A stretch of 64,000 bases of DNA from positions 1-64,000 of the forward strand of contig NZ_JAGHQP010000007.1 of assembly GCF_017744255.1 (NCBI RefSeq), read 5' to 3'. Below, in pieces: positions 38,855 to 47,141 of the stretch (positions are counted from its first letter, which is position 1; the number at the start of each line of letters is the position of its first letter). Origin of the DNA: Brevundimonas sp. A19_0 (GTDB taxonomy: Bacteria; Pseudomonadota; Alphaproteobacteria; Caulobacterales; Caulobacteraceae). The notes below the pieces were generated by a model that saw nothing but the letters and a program-made list of their open reading frames with translations, searched no databases and had not been told where the DNA came from. The position numbers and the translations under genes were made by a program.

Positions 38855-39910
38855 ATGAAGACCGCCGATTTTGACTTTGACCTTCCCGAGGACCGGATCG
38901 CCCTGCGACCGGTCGAGCCGCGCGATTCCGCCCGGCTGCTGGTGGTGCGAAAGGGGGGGCTTGAGGACCGGATCGTGCGCGACCTGCCGGAGTTCCTTCG
39001 GCCCGGCGACGCCCTCGTCTTCAACGACACCCGGGTCATCCCGGCCCGTCTGGCCGGCAGCCGTCACCGTGTCGGTCCGGAGGGGGAGGCGCTCAGCGTC
39101 GCGGTCGAGGCCACGCTGCATCATCGCGATGCGCCCGATGTCTGGTCCGCCTTCATGAAACCCGGCAAGCGCATCAAACCCGGTGACCGCATCGCCTTCG
39201 GGCATCTCGAGGCTGCGGTGGTTTCAAAGGGCGACGACGGTCTGATCACCCTGCGCTTCGACCGGGCCGGTCCCGCGCTTGATGACGCCATCCGCGCGGT
39301 GGGGGTCATGCCGTTACCCCCCTATATCGCCGCAAAGCGCGCCGAGGACGACCGCGACCGCTCGGACTACCAGACCGTCTATGCCGAGCACGACGGCTCG
39401 GTCGCGGCGCCCACCGCGGGCCTGCATTTCACCCCGGCCCTGCTGGATGCGATCCGGGCGAAGGGCGTCTCGACCCATGCCGTCACCCTGCACGTGGGCG
39501 CCGGGACCTTCCTGCCGGTCAAGGTCGACGACATCGCCGAGCACCGCATGCACAGCGAATGGGGAGAGGTCGCCGCCGACACGGCGGAGGCGCTGAACCG
39601 TGTGCGCGCCAACGGCGGCCGCATCATCTGTGTCGGCACGACGTCCCTGCGCCTGCTGGAGTCCGCCACCGACCCGGACGGCATGATCGGACCCTTCCAC
39701 GGCGACACCGCCATCTTCATCACGCCGGGCTACCGCTTCCGCGCGGTCGATGTGCTGATGACCAATTTCCACCTGCCGAAGTCGACCCTGTTCATGCTGG
39801 TCTCGGCCTTTGCGGGCACCGACACCATGAAGGCCGCCTACGCCCACGCCATCGCGACCGGCTACCGGTTCTACTCCTACGGCGACGGCAGCCTGCTGTT
39901 CCGGGGATGA
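38855..39910 (+). CDS. queA: tRNA preQ1(34) S-adenosylmethionine ribosyltransferase-isomerase
   Basis: A 351-residue enzyme that adds the cyclopentane-ring precursor from SAM to preQ1 in tRNA to form epoxyqueuosine. Motifs include [20 protein letters not shown] at the start, [11 protein letters not shown], the central [29 protein letters not shown], and near the end [17 protein letters not shown]. It is a single gene here; tgt lies 12 kb away. The ATG at 38855 gives the standard length. Confidence 0.95.
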   Translation: MKTADFDFDLPEDRIALRPVEPRDSARLLVVRKGGLEDRIVRDLPEFLRPGDALVFNDTRVIPARLAGSRHRVGPEGEALSVAVEATLHHRDAPDVWSAFMKPGKRIKPGDRIAFGHLEAAVVSKGDDGLITLRFDRAGPALDDAIRAVGVMPLPPYIAAKRAEDDRDRSDYQTVYAEHDGSVAAPTAGLHFTPALLDAIRAKGVSTHAVTLHVGAGTFLPVKVDDIAEHRMHSEWGEVAADTAEALNRVRANGGRIICVGTTSLRLLESATDPDGMIGPFHGDTAIFITPGYRFRAVDVLMTNFHLPKSTLFMLVSAFAGTDTMKAAYAHAIATGYRFYSYGDGSLLFRG

Positions 39911-39928
39911 TACCACCGCCCACCTGAT

Positions 39929-40095
39929 CCTTCTCCCCTTGCGGGAGAAGGTGCCCCCTGAGAAGGGGGCGGATGAGGGGTCGCGCTGCGGTTTGATCGT
40001 AATTGGCCGGGCGATGTGGACTCCTCGTCATCCGGCTGAGAGACCCCTCATCCGAGCCGCTCTCGCGGCCCACCTTCTCCCGCAAGGGGAGAAGG
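39929..40095. repeat. 167-bp non-coding element with nested inverted repeats
   Basis: Perfect 25-bp inverted ends at 39929-39953 and 40071-40095, each itself nearly palindromic (CTTCTCCC / GGGAGAAG). Inside are second inverted arms, GGATGAGGGGTC at 39971-39982 and GACCCCTCATCC at 40042-40053. No reading frame of note lies within. It looks like a MITE or a compound extragenic palindrome. I see no flanking target duplication. Confidence 0.75.
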
Positions 40096-40401
40096 GACCT
40101 CGTGCCAGATCGAACGCCTCCGCCATCACGGCCGCGCCCGAATTCGCCCGCCCTTTCAACAGCCCTGCCCTTTCCCGTACCGGTCTTCTCGACCGGGTCA
40201 GCGCCTCGCCCATACTGCCCGGTTGCCCAAACCACCGGAGAACGCGAGCGTGATTTCAGACCATTCAGACCATTCAGACGGTGTTTTCGACCGTCTGAGT
40301 TCAAGACCGTCCCGGGTTTCAGACGGTTCAGACGGTAATTTCGCGATCAAACCGTCCCCTCGGCAAATGGAACCCGCGCCCCACTGCTCCGCTTCCCTGT
40401 C
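40096..40401. other. Non-coding stretch with 9-bp repeats before the glutaredoxin gene
   Basis: About 300 bp downstream of the inverted-repeat element with no supported gene. Its right half holds the TTCAGACNN repeat array described separately. Frames across it are low-complexity (for example Phe-Arg-Pro repeats) and have no ribosome site, so I treat it as non-coding. Confidence 0.55.
40255..40336. repeat. Degenerate 9-bp tandem repeat with a hairpin
   Basis: TTCAGACC/TTCAGACGGT units start at 40255, 40264, 40273, 40318 and 40327, all in one 9-nt register. Between them CAGACGGT at 40275-40282 and ACCGTCTG at 40290-40297 form an 8-bp hairpin. It lies 66 nt before the next ATG, so a regulatory role is possible but untested. 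Confidence 0.6.
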
Positions 40402-41145
40402 ATGACCCAATCCCCCCGCACCGCCACCCTGTACCGCATGGTCATGCCCGGCCATGTCTGCCCCTATGGCCTCAAGTCGCTCTGGTTGCTCAAACAGAAG
40501 GGCTACACGGTCGATGACCGCCACCTCACCACGCGCGAGCAGACCGACGCCTTCAAGGCCGAGCATGGGGTCAAGACCACGCCCCAGACCTTCATAGACG
40601 GCCAGAGGATCGGTGGCTGGGACGACCTGCGCCGCCATTTCGGCTGGCCGGTCGCCGAGCCCGGCAGCACCAGCTACATCCCTGTCCTCGCCGTTTTCGC
40701 CGTGGCCGCCCTGATCGCCCTGGCCGTCGATGCCCTGACCACCGGCGGCATCACCTGGCATGTGCTGCCGAACTTCATCGCCACCGCCATGTGTCTGCTG
40801 GCCATGCTCAAGCTGCAGGATGTCGAGAGCTTTTCGTCGATGTTCCTCAACTACGACCTGCTGGCCCGTCGCTGGGTCCCGTACGGCTACGTCTATCCCT
40901 TCGCCGAGCTGCTGGCCGGTGTGCTGATGCTGGCCGGCGTGCTGACGTGGCTGTCGGTGCCGGTCGCCCTGTTCATCGGTGGTATCGGCGCGGCCTCGGT
41001 GTTCAAGGCCGTCTATATCGACAAGCGCGAGCTGAAATGCGCCTGCGTCGGGGGTGGGTCGAACGTGCCGCTGGGCTTCGTCTCGCTGACCGAGAACGTC
41101 ATGATGGTCGGCATGGCCGTCTGGATGGCCGCGATGGCCTTCTAG
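40402..41145 (+). CDS. Glutaredoxin domain fused to MauE/DoxX-like membrane domain
   Basis: A 247-residue fusion. Residues 8-85 form a glutaredoxin-like fold with redox site CPYG (MPGHVCPYGLKSLWLL), TTPQTFIDGQRIGGWDDL and no second cysteine, so a monothiol type. Four membrane helices follow (about 95-113, 118-137, 163-190, 225-245), like MauE/DoxX proteins that pass reductant across the membrane. A CACVGGGS motif in the last loop supplies further cysteines. It probably supports disulfide or metal-thiol chemistry; the partner is unknown. Confidence 0.82.
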   Translation: MTQSPRTATLYRMVMPGHVCPYGLKSLWLLKQKGYTVDDRHLTTREQTDAFKAEHGVKTTPQTFIDGQRIGGWDDLRRHFGWPVAEPGSTSYIPVLAVFAVAALIALAVDALTTGGITWHVLPNFIATAMCLLAMLKLQDVESFSSMFLNYDLLARRWVPYGYVYPFAELLAGVLMLAGVLTWLSVPVALFIGGIGAASVFKAVYIDKRELKCACVGGGSNVPLGFVSLTENVMMVGMAVWMAAMAF

Positions 41146-41907
41146 TCAGAGGCCCAGAGCCCGGAACCAGGCGTCGATCTCGAGGGCCTCGGCGCGCATG
41201 GCGGCGGTGCGCTCGGCGGCTTCGGCATCGACCCCCCACTGGCTTTCCTGAAACGCCTCGTCCAGCCGGCTGAGATCGTGGGCCTGATCTCCGGTCAGGG
41301 CGCCCTTCAGCACCGCCAGCGCCAGCACCGCCGAGCCGTACATGGGCACCAGCGAGGCCAGACCGGTCAGGGCAAAATCGTCGAGCTCCAGCGCCAGCGC
41401 CTTCACCCGGGCCAGCGCCTCGGGCGACTGGGGGCGATGGACGATGCCCGAGCCGGGTTCCAATCGGATACCGTGTTCGGCGGCCCATTCGCGCCAGCGG
41501 CCCCATTCAGCGTCCTGTTTCGCCCGCAGGCTGGCAGGCGCCTCGGCCGGGTAGCAGATCAGGTCCGAGCCGGCATAGGCGGCGATCTCGTCCGCCACGG
41601 CCCCGCGGGCGGCACTGACCGCATCCAGGGCCGTTGAGGCCAGACGGGTGGCCGGCATGGTGGCGGGCTCGATCACCTCGATCTGGCGATCCCACTCCGC
41701 GGCAACCCGCGCCGCAGCCTCGGCCGTCGGCAGGACCAGCGGGCGGCCCGCCGGCGTCTTCGGCGTGCGACCGTCCAGCTGAACGGCGTGGCCGCCCTCG
41801 ACTGCGGCCACACCGGCGGCCTTCCAGAAGCGTTTCGGCCGGTCACCGGGCTCGCGAAAGCCTTTGGCGGCAGCGACATTGGGGTCCAGTGGCGGGATAT
41901 GGCTCAT
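41146..41907 (-). CDS. ATP12 family F1-ATPase assembly chaperone
   Basis: A 253-residue protein. KRFWKAAGVAAVEGGHAVQLD and GRTPKTPAGRPLVLP, then VAAEWDRQIEVIEPATMPATR, are hallmarks of ATP12, which binds the F1 alpha subunit during ATP synthase assembly in mitochondria and alphaproteobacteria. It is last in crcB-rluC-HAD-atp12, with an ATGA overlap to the HAD gene. The stop abuts the convergent glutaredoxin-fusion stop. Confidence 0.9.
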   Translation of the reverse strand: MSHIPPLDPNVAAAKGFREPGDRPKRFWKAAGVAAVEGGHAVQLDGRTPKTPAGRPLVLPTAEAAARVAAEWDRQIEVIEPATMPATRLASTALDAVSAARGAVADEIAAYAGSDLICYPAEAPASLRAKQDAEWGRWREWAAEHGIRLEPGSGIVHRPQSPEALARVKALALELDDFALTGLASLVPMYGSAVLALAVLKGALTGDQAHDLSRLDEAFQESQWGVDAEAAERTAAMRAEALEIDAWFRALGL

Positions 41908-42578
41908 GTCGTCTCCCTCTGTCGGGCGGCAAAGGTGTCCAGCTGGCGGGCCAGGTCGTCGAAGGTCGTGGCCACGTGATGGGCGCCGGCCTCGACCTGT
42001 TCGGCCTCGGTGTGGAAGCCCCAGGCTACGCCCTGGGCCTGCACTCCGGCATTGCGGGCCATGCGCATGTCATGGCTCGTATCGCCGATCATGATGGTCT
42101 GCTCGCCGCGCGCGCTGCAGGCAGCAATGGCGGCGTGCAGCATGGCGGGATCGGGCTTGCCGGGACCGTCCTCGGCGCAGTGGCTGGACAGAAACAGGTC
42201 GGCCCACCCTGCCCGCGCCAGATTGCGCGCGACGCCACGCCGCGACTGACCAGTCGCCAGCGAAAGGCGCCAGCCTCGCCGCTTCAGGTCCGCCAGCAGG
42301 TCCATGGCCCCCGGATAAAGCGGCTCCTCGAACCCCGGCTCGGCATGCATGGCGACGAAGGCCGCCTTGTAGTGGTCGGTGTAGCGGTCAACGTCCTCCG
42401 GCCCCAGATCGGGCGCAAGGCGGGCCATGGCCTCGGTCAGGGACAGGCCGACCCCGCCCCGCACAAACTCATAGTCGGGCTCGGGCAGGCCCATGGCCCG
42501 CGCCGCGGTCCGGGTCGCGCTCAGGATCGTCGCCCGACTGTCGACCAGGGTGCCGTCGATGTCGAAGACCGCCAGCAT
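41904..42578 (-). CDS. HAD-IA family phosphatase (phosphoglycolate phosphatase-like)
   Basis: A 224-residue HAD hydrolase. Motif I is FDIDGTLVDS, motif II lies in SLATGQSRRGV, motif III Lys in PGKPDPAM, and motif IV is MIGDTSHDM. The cap (about 20-85) is of C1 type. Candidate substrates include phosphoglycolate or other small phosphates. It is joined without gap to the upstream pseudouridine synthase (start at 42578, upstream stop at 42579) and overlaps atp12 by 4 nt. Confidence 0.87.
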   Translation of the reverse strand: MLAVFDIDGTLVDSRATILSATRTAARAMGLPEPDYEFVRGGVGLSLTEAMARLAPDLGPEDVDRYTDHYKAAFVAMHAEPGFEEPLYPGAMDLLADLKRRGWRLSLATGQSRRGVARNLARAGWADLFLSSHCAEDGPGKPDPAMLHAAIAACSARGEQTIMIGDTSHDMRMARNAGVQAQGVAWGFHTEAEQVEAGAHHVATTFDDLARQLDTFAARQRETT

Positions 42579-43568
42579 CTAGCGCCGCACACCCGCGAAC
42601 GGGTCGTGATCGGACTCGTCCTCCACGAAGCCGAAATTCTCGAAGCCGGCCTTCATCTCGGGGCTCAGGGGTGCCTCGACGATCAGCTTGCCTCCGCCCG
42701 GGTGGTCCAGCTCGATGCGGCGGGCATGCAGTTGCAGCTTCAGCCCGCCGGACAGCGCCGCAGAGGTCTCGTCGCCGTATTTGGGATCGCCGAGGATCGG
42801 GTGGCCGATCGCCTTCATGTGCGCCCGCAGCTGATGGGTGCGACCCGTGAACGGGCGCAGGGCCATCCACGCCACCTTCTGTCCGGCGCGCGACACCGTC
42901 GCAAAGGCCGTCTCTGCCGTTTCCGCCCCATGCTCCTTGATGTCGGCCGGCCGCATCATCTCGAAGTCATTGATGCCGGTCTTCTTCAGGGGCAGCTCGA
43001 TCCGTCCGGAGGCCGGCTTGGGCGTCCCCGCGACCAGGGCCCAGTAGGTCTTCTTGGCCTGACGCCGGGCAAAGGCGCCGGCCAGCCGCTTGGCCGCCTC
43101 GGGTCCCTTGCCGAGCAGCAGCACGCCCGTGGTGTCGCGGTCCAGCCGGTGGACCAGACGGGGGCGCTCCATCCCCTCGCCCCAGGCGGACAGCAGGCCA
43201 TCGACGTGGCGCGAGGTCTTGGTACCGCCCTGCACCGCCAGACCGTGCGGCTTGTTCAGCACGATGACCAGCTCGTCCTCAAAGATCACCAGCGAGCGCG
43301 CATAGGCCGCATCGCGCGGGTTCAGCGCCTTGCGCTCGCCCGGCACCTTTTCCTTCTGCTCGGGGATCGGCGGGACGCGGATCATCGACCCGGCCGCCAG
43401 CCGGTCCTCCGGTCGGGCGCGCGAGCCGTCGACGCGGATCTGTCCCGACCGGGCCAGCTTCTGGACCTGGATGTGCGAGACATGCGGCCAGCGCCGGCGG
43501 ATCCAGCGGTCCAGGCGGATGCCGTCTTCCTCGGCGGCGACAGGCAGGGTCTTCACTTCGCGGCTCAC
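42579..43568 (-). CDS. rluC: RluA family pseudouridine synthase (RluC-like)
   Basis: A 329-residue enzyme that isomerises uridines in rRNA. An N-terminal S4 RNA-binding domain (RLDRWIRRRWPHVSHIQVQK, QIRVDGSRARPEDRL) precedes the catalytic domain with Asp in LVHRLDRDTTGVLLL. HQLRAHMKAIGHPILGDPKY is also typical. The S4 domain and size suit RluC/RluD rather than the short RluA type. It overlaps the crcB stop by 4 nt. Confidence 0.88.
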   Translation of the reverse strand: MSREVKTLPVAAEEDGIRLDRWIRRRWPHVSHIQVQKLARSGQIRVDGSRARPEDRLAAGSMIRVPPIPEQKEKVPGERKALNPRDAAYARSLVIFEDELVIVLNKPHGLAVQGGTKTSRHVDGLLSAWGEGMERPRLVHRLDRDTTGVLLLGKGPEAAKRLAGAFARRQAKKTYWALVAGTPKPASGRIELPLKKTGINDFEMMRPADIKEHGAETAETAFATVSRAGQKVAWMALRPFTGRTHQLRAHMKAIGHPILGDPKYGDETSAALSGGLKLQLHARRIELDHPGGGKLIVEAPLSPEMKAGFENFGFVEDESDHDPFAGVRR

Positions 43569-43960
43569 AGCACGCCTCCCGCCATACGGCGCATGATCCA
43601 GAGCCCCACGAACAGGGTCCCGACAGACAGAACGAACGAACCCACCGCATACAACGCTGCAAGGGCGAGCTGGCGCCGCTCAATCATCAGGGCCACCTCC
43701 AGCGAAAAGGCCGAGAAGGTGGTGAACCCGCCCAGAACGCCCACACCGACCAGCAGACGCCATGTGTCGGCGTGCGCCCCGCCCCGCTGCGCCAGCCATC
43801 CCGCCAGCAGCCCCATCAGCAGGCCCCCGGCGACGTTCACGCCAAAGGTCGGCCAGGGCCATGCAGCCGTCGGCATCCAGCGCTGCAACACGGTTCCGAC
43901 CCCGTACCGGGCCATGGCCCCGAGGGATCCTCCGGCCGCGACGAGCATGAAACGAATCAT
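43565..43960 (-). CDS. crcB: CrcB/Fluc fluoride channel
   Basis: A 131-residue membrane protein with four helices. It opens MIRFMLVAAGGSLGAMARYG, with NVAGGLLMGLLAG and the key GGFTTFSAFSLE segment of fluoride channels. Dimers export fluoride. The ATG at 43960 is chosen since upstream residues do not fit the family. It is first in the crcB-rluC-HAD-atp12 unit. I found no fluoride riboswitch upstream. Confidence 0.92.
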   Translation of the reverse strand: MIRFMLVAAGGSLGAMARYGVGTVLQRWMPTAAWPWPTFGVNVAGGLLMGLLAGWLAQRGGAHADTWRLLVGVGVLGGFTTFSAFSLEVALMIERRQLALAALYAVGSFVLSVGTLFVGLWIMRRMAGGVL

Positions 43961-44008
43961 GGGGTGGGCTATATAGCCTTGGAACGGGGAAGCGAAGGGC
44001 GGGGGCTC

Positions 44009-44452
44009 ATGCACGACTTTGGAATGGCGGCACTGCACCATGTGCTGGTGTTCGGCCTGGCGATCATGCTGGCCATGGAGCTGGCGCTCATGCGGGCGCC
44101 GGTGATCGATGTCCGCCGCCTGGTGCGGCTGGATGCAGGCTATGGAATCACGGCCGTGCTGGTCATCGTGGTCGGCGTGACCCGTGTGCTCTGGGGCGCG
44201 AAGGGCTGGGCCTTCTACCGCGACAACCCGGCCTTCTGGACCAAGATGGGCCTGTTCGCGGCGATCGGACTGATTTCCATCCTGCCAACCGTGGCCTTCA
44301 TGCGCTGGGCGAAGGCGGCACGCGCCAATCCCGAGTTCCAGCCGACCGCCGCGCAGAGGGCCGGCGTGCTGCGCTGCCTGCTTCTGGAAACGGGGCTTCT
44401 GATCCTGCTGGTGGTGGCCGCCGCGGCCATGGCGCGCTGGCCGCTGGTTTGA
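44009..44452 (+). CDS. DUF2214 family membrane protein
   Basis: A 147-residue protein with four membrane helices (about 8-27, 46-63, 79-97, 125-143). The pattern ALHHVLVFGLAIMLAMELAL and RVLWGAKGWAFYRDNPAFWT fits DUF2214, of unknown function. It is divergent from crcB with a 48-nt gap, so their promoters overlap. Confidence 0.78.
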   Translation: MHDFGMAALHHVLVFGLAIMLAMELALMRAPVIDVRRLVRLDAGYGITAVLVIVVGVTRVLWGAKGWAFYRDNPAFWTKMGLFAAIGLISILPTVAFMRWAKAARANPEFQPTAAQRAGVLRCLLLETGLLILLVVAAAAMARWPLV

Positions 44453-44562
44453 CTGTCCAAAACTTCACTTGCCGGAACAGCCCCTCCCCGACGATGGTTA
44501 ATTCAGGCGCACCGGTTTCGTGCGTCGGGAGAACGCCGGTGGCCGGAGGGCGTGATCTGCGA

Positions 44563-44578
44563 TACTGACCGGTCAGTA
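44563..44578. promoter_or_regulatory. TetR-type operator palindrome
   Basis: A perfect 16-bp palindrome, TACTGACCGGTCAGTA, ending 19 nt before the ATG of the next gene. The TGACCGGTCA core is of the kind bound by TetR-family repressors. The binding regulator is unknown; a TetR gene at 20.2 kb is far away and need not be related. Confidence 0.6.
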
Positions 44579-44597
44579 AAGCTGGGCTGTTTCGACC

Positions 44598-45812
44598 ATG
44601 ACCGACCATACGCCGCCGCCACCGCCTCTGGGCTCCGAGCCTGCGCCGATGACCGGTCCGGTCGCCGAGACCCCGGCCCATACCCCGGCTCCTGCGCCGC
44701 ATCCGGCCCCGAACGCGCCCCCGCCCGGGGCCGCGGACGTCGAAAATCGGGAGGCTCCCTCGCCCCGGCCGCCGCGCCGCGACGCGCACATGCGTACCGC
44801 CGATGGCATCCTGAAACCGATCCAGGACAGCGCCTATTTCTCCCATGACCCGGATGAGCTGGCCATGGTGTCGGCTCACATCGACGAATACTACAATCAG
44901 GCGCTGGACATTTTTCCGTTCTGGGAAAAGGACGGAAAGCCCGACCGCTTCCACGTGCTCTTCACCCGCCAGATCAATGAGCGCTTCCCGGTCGACATGC
45001 CGCTGCGCAGCCATATCCACGACTATGGCCGGGGCGTCTTTGCAGCCCTGATGGTGCACGTCGGCGTCAAGCGGATCACCCAGGCGCTGGCGCTTGTGGC
45101 CCTGACCCTCATGGCGACGCTGGGACCGACCTGGTTCGCTGAATGGACAGGATCGCGCCCCATCGGTCTGGGGCTGGCGGCCGGCGGCATGGTGCTGACG
45201 CTCGGCGTCTACTGGGTGCTGCAGGCCATCCTGTTCATCCAGTACCGCTTCCGGCTGGAGAATGACTCCTACCAGCTGTCACGCGAGATCGTGCAGCAGA
45301 CCCGCGAGCTGCAGAACCTGTTCACCTCTGCCCGCGCCATGGCCGACCAGGCCGAAACCCAATACCAGATGGACGGCAAGGGCTGGGGGCAGCGCGCGCT
45401 CTACCTGACCCGCCTCACCATGTGGATCGGCGCCCGCATGGAGTATCTGGAGAAGTACGTCCAGATGGAGCTGTGGCGGGTCCGGCGCGAGCGCTACTGG
45501 ACGCGCTGGGTGTCGCGTATCGTGACCCCGCTGATCCTGATCGTCTGGCTGGTCATCTTTGCCCAGCAGCCCCCGCCCATCGATGCCACCGCCTTCCGCG
45601 GCCTGCAGGCCCTGGCGGTGATCGTCGGCGTGGCGATCAGCGTCCTGTCCTACTTCCGCTGGCAGACCCCGGTCGGGGCCATCCAGGACAAGCTGGGTGC
45701 CGAAAGCTGGGTGCGGTACGCGTCGCTGGACGTCGACAATGCCGTTGCCGACCAGGTGCGCCGCGACAAGGAGCGCCTGGTCGAATACCGGGCCCTGACG
45801 CGGGGTCGCTAG
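44598..45812 (+). CDS. Large membrane protein with Pro-rich N-terminus, unknown
   Basis: A 404-residue protein. Residues 1-60 are Pro/Ala-rich and probably disordered. A soluble part (about 75-155) precedes two membrane helices (about 160-180, 188-215), then a long helical region with coiled-coil character (RLENDSYQLSREIVQQTREL, 215-300), then two more helices (about 305-325, 335-352) and a charged tail. I do not recognise a family. The two hairpin-like helix pairs leave the middle domain on one side of the membrane. A TetR-type palindrome lies just upstream. Confidence 0.7.
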   Translation: MTDHTPPPPPLGSEPAPMTGPVAETPAHTPAPAPHPAPNAPPPGAADVENREAPSPRPPRRDAHMRTADGILKPIQDSAYFSHDPDELAMVSAHIDEYYNQALDIFPFWEKDGKPDRFHVLFTRQINERFPVDMPLRSHIHDYGRGVFAALMVHVGVKRITQALALVALTLMATLGPTWFAEWTGSRPIGLGLAAGGMVLTLGVYWVLQAILFIQYRFRLENDSYQLSREIVQQTRELQNLFTSARAMADQAETQYQMDGKGWGQRALYLTRLTMWIGARMEYLEKYVQMELWRVRRERYWTRWVSRIVTPLILIVWLVIFAQQPPPIDATAFRGLQALAVIVGVAISVLSYFRWQTPVGAIQDKLGAESWVRYASLDVDNAVADQVRRDKERLVEYRALTRGR

Positions 45813-45815
45813 GCT

Positions 45816-46325
45816 CTAGTACCCGCCCAGGGCGCGGGTCACTTCGCGGGCGTCATAGGCGCTCGGCCGATCCGGCTTTTGCCCCTGCCCCATGACGACC
45901 TCGAGCGTGGTGGAGGTGGCGCCCGGGCCGGTCAGGTTCAGGCCCACACCGACGCCGACACCCGAGCTGGAATAGCCGCCGTAGCGGCTTGAACCCGCGC
46001 CGATCGACACGGTCGGACGTACGCCGCCCCGCGGATCCAGCCGGCCATCCGTCCAGCGCTGGGTGACCTCGAACCAGTCGAAACCGCGCTCAAGCGTCAG
46101 CTCGGCGGCGCGCAGCAGGGCGTAGTCCGCCACGGGTGCGGGGTCGCCTACGCCGTTGTAGGTCACGCGGTACCGGTTGGTCTCGATCGCCGTCTCGGCA
46201 TAGCCTTGGCCACCCGGACCGCCCTGGGGGCCGTAGGGGGCGAGACTGGCGCAGGCGCCCAGCGCCAGCACAGACGCGCCGGCCATCGCCACAGCCGCCG
46301 GCCGGATAAAACGGGTGAACGTCAT
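45816..46325 (-). CDS. CC0125/CC1285-type lipoprotein
   Basis: A 169-residue predicted lipoprotein. The signal ends in LALGAC (lipobox), then CASLAPYGPQ. Core motifs are YRVTYNGVGDPAPVADYALL and RAAELTLERGFDWFEVTQRW, a pattern I associate with the Caulobacter CC0125/CC1285 lipoproteins. The C-terminal half is Gly/Ser-rich, then TSTTLEVVMGQG. It shares ATGA with the upstream pseudouridine synthase, so the two are co-translated. Confidence 0.78.
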   Translation of the reverse strand: MTFTRFIRPAAVAMAGASVLALGACASLAPYGPQGGPGGQGYAETAIETNRYRVTYNGVGDPAPVADYALLRAAELTLERGFDWFEVTQRWTDGRLDPRGGVRPTVSIGAGSSRYGGYSSSGVGVGVGLNLTGPGATSTTLEVVMGQGQKPDRPSAYDAREVTRALGGY

Positions 46326-47110
46326 CGGATGTCTCCTCCACTCTGTCCGGAAACAGCGCCTGTTTCCGCGCTTCGTTCCGGAAGGGACAGGCCGGCCGCA
46401 GCCATGGCCCGACAGAAGTCGTCCGGCAGGGGCGCTGCGACATCCCGCAGTCCCCCCTCAGGGTGCGGGAAGCGCAGGCGGGCCGCATGCAGCATGAGCC
46501 GTTCGGCCCTCGCTCCGCCCAGCGTCAGCGTTCCGCCATAGCGGACGTCGCCGACCAGCGGACTGCCCAGATCGGCCATGTGCACCCGCAGCTGGTGCAT
46601 CCGCCCGGTATGCGGCTCCAGCTCGACCAGCGCCGCCTGATCGTTCCGCGCCAGCGCGCGATAGCGGCTCTCGGACGGCTGGGCGCCGGGCGTGTCATCG
46701 GGCACAGCCCGCATATAGCTCTCGCGGCCGATTTCTTGGCGCAACAGGGCCCGGCGGATGACGCCCCGGTCCTGCGGCGGCGGCGTCTCGACCAGCGCCA
46801 GATAGGTCTTGGTCAGCTTCCTGTTCTGGATCGCCTTGCCGAGGAAGCCGGCCGCCGGCTTGGTCTTCGCCGCCAGGATGACGCCCGATGTGTCGCGGTC
46901 CAGCCGATGCACCAGATGCGGCCGCTTGCCGTTCGAGCGGGCAAAGGCCCACAACAGGTCGTCCAGCGTATGGGCCTTGATGCGCCCGCCCTGGCTGGAC
47001 AGGCCCGCCGGCTTGTCCAGCACCAGCACATGGGCGTCCTCAAACACCACCGACGCCCGGACGGCGGCGATTTCCTCATCGGACAGGGTGACGGGCGGCT
47101 GGAAACTCAC
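46322..47110 (-). CDS. RluA family pseudouridine synthase (short form)
   Basis: A 262-residue enzyme with catalytic Asp in LVHRLDRDTSGVILAA and the conserved HTGRMHQLRVHMADLGSPLV. It lacks the S4 domain of the RluC-like gene at 43 kb and is of RluA/TruC size; the target uridine in rRNA or tRNA cannot be read from sequence. It overlaps the downstream lipoprotein start by 4 nt. Confidence 0.88.
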   Translation of the reverse strand: MSFQPPVTLSDEEIAAVRASVVFEDAHVLVLDKPAGLSSQGGRIKAHTLDDLLWAFARSNGKRPHLVHRLDRDTSGVILAAKTKPAAGFLGKAIQNRKLTKTYLALVETPPPQDRGVIRRALLRQEIGRESYMRAVPDDTPGAQPSESRYRALARNDQAALVELEPHTGRMHQLRVHMADLGSPLVGDVRYGGTLTLGGARAERLMLHAARLRFPHPEGGLRDVAAPLPDDFCRAMAAAGLSLPERSAETGAVSGQSGGDIR

Positions 47111-47141
47111 CGAGGGTGCATACCCCGCGAACGGCGGGCTG

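Noticed and set aside
40255..40336. DNA uptake sequence (Neisseria-type GCCGTCTGAA)
   Set aside because: The minus strand reads ACCGTCTGAA, one base off the core, in a tandem array rather than scattered singly; the lineage is also wrong. Chance resemblance is more likely.
43961..44008. Fluoride riboswitch before crcB
   Set aside because: The 48-nt gap is too short and lacks the conserved GG-GAUG and closing elements.
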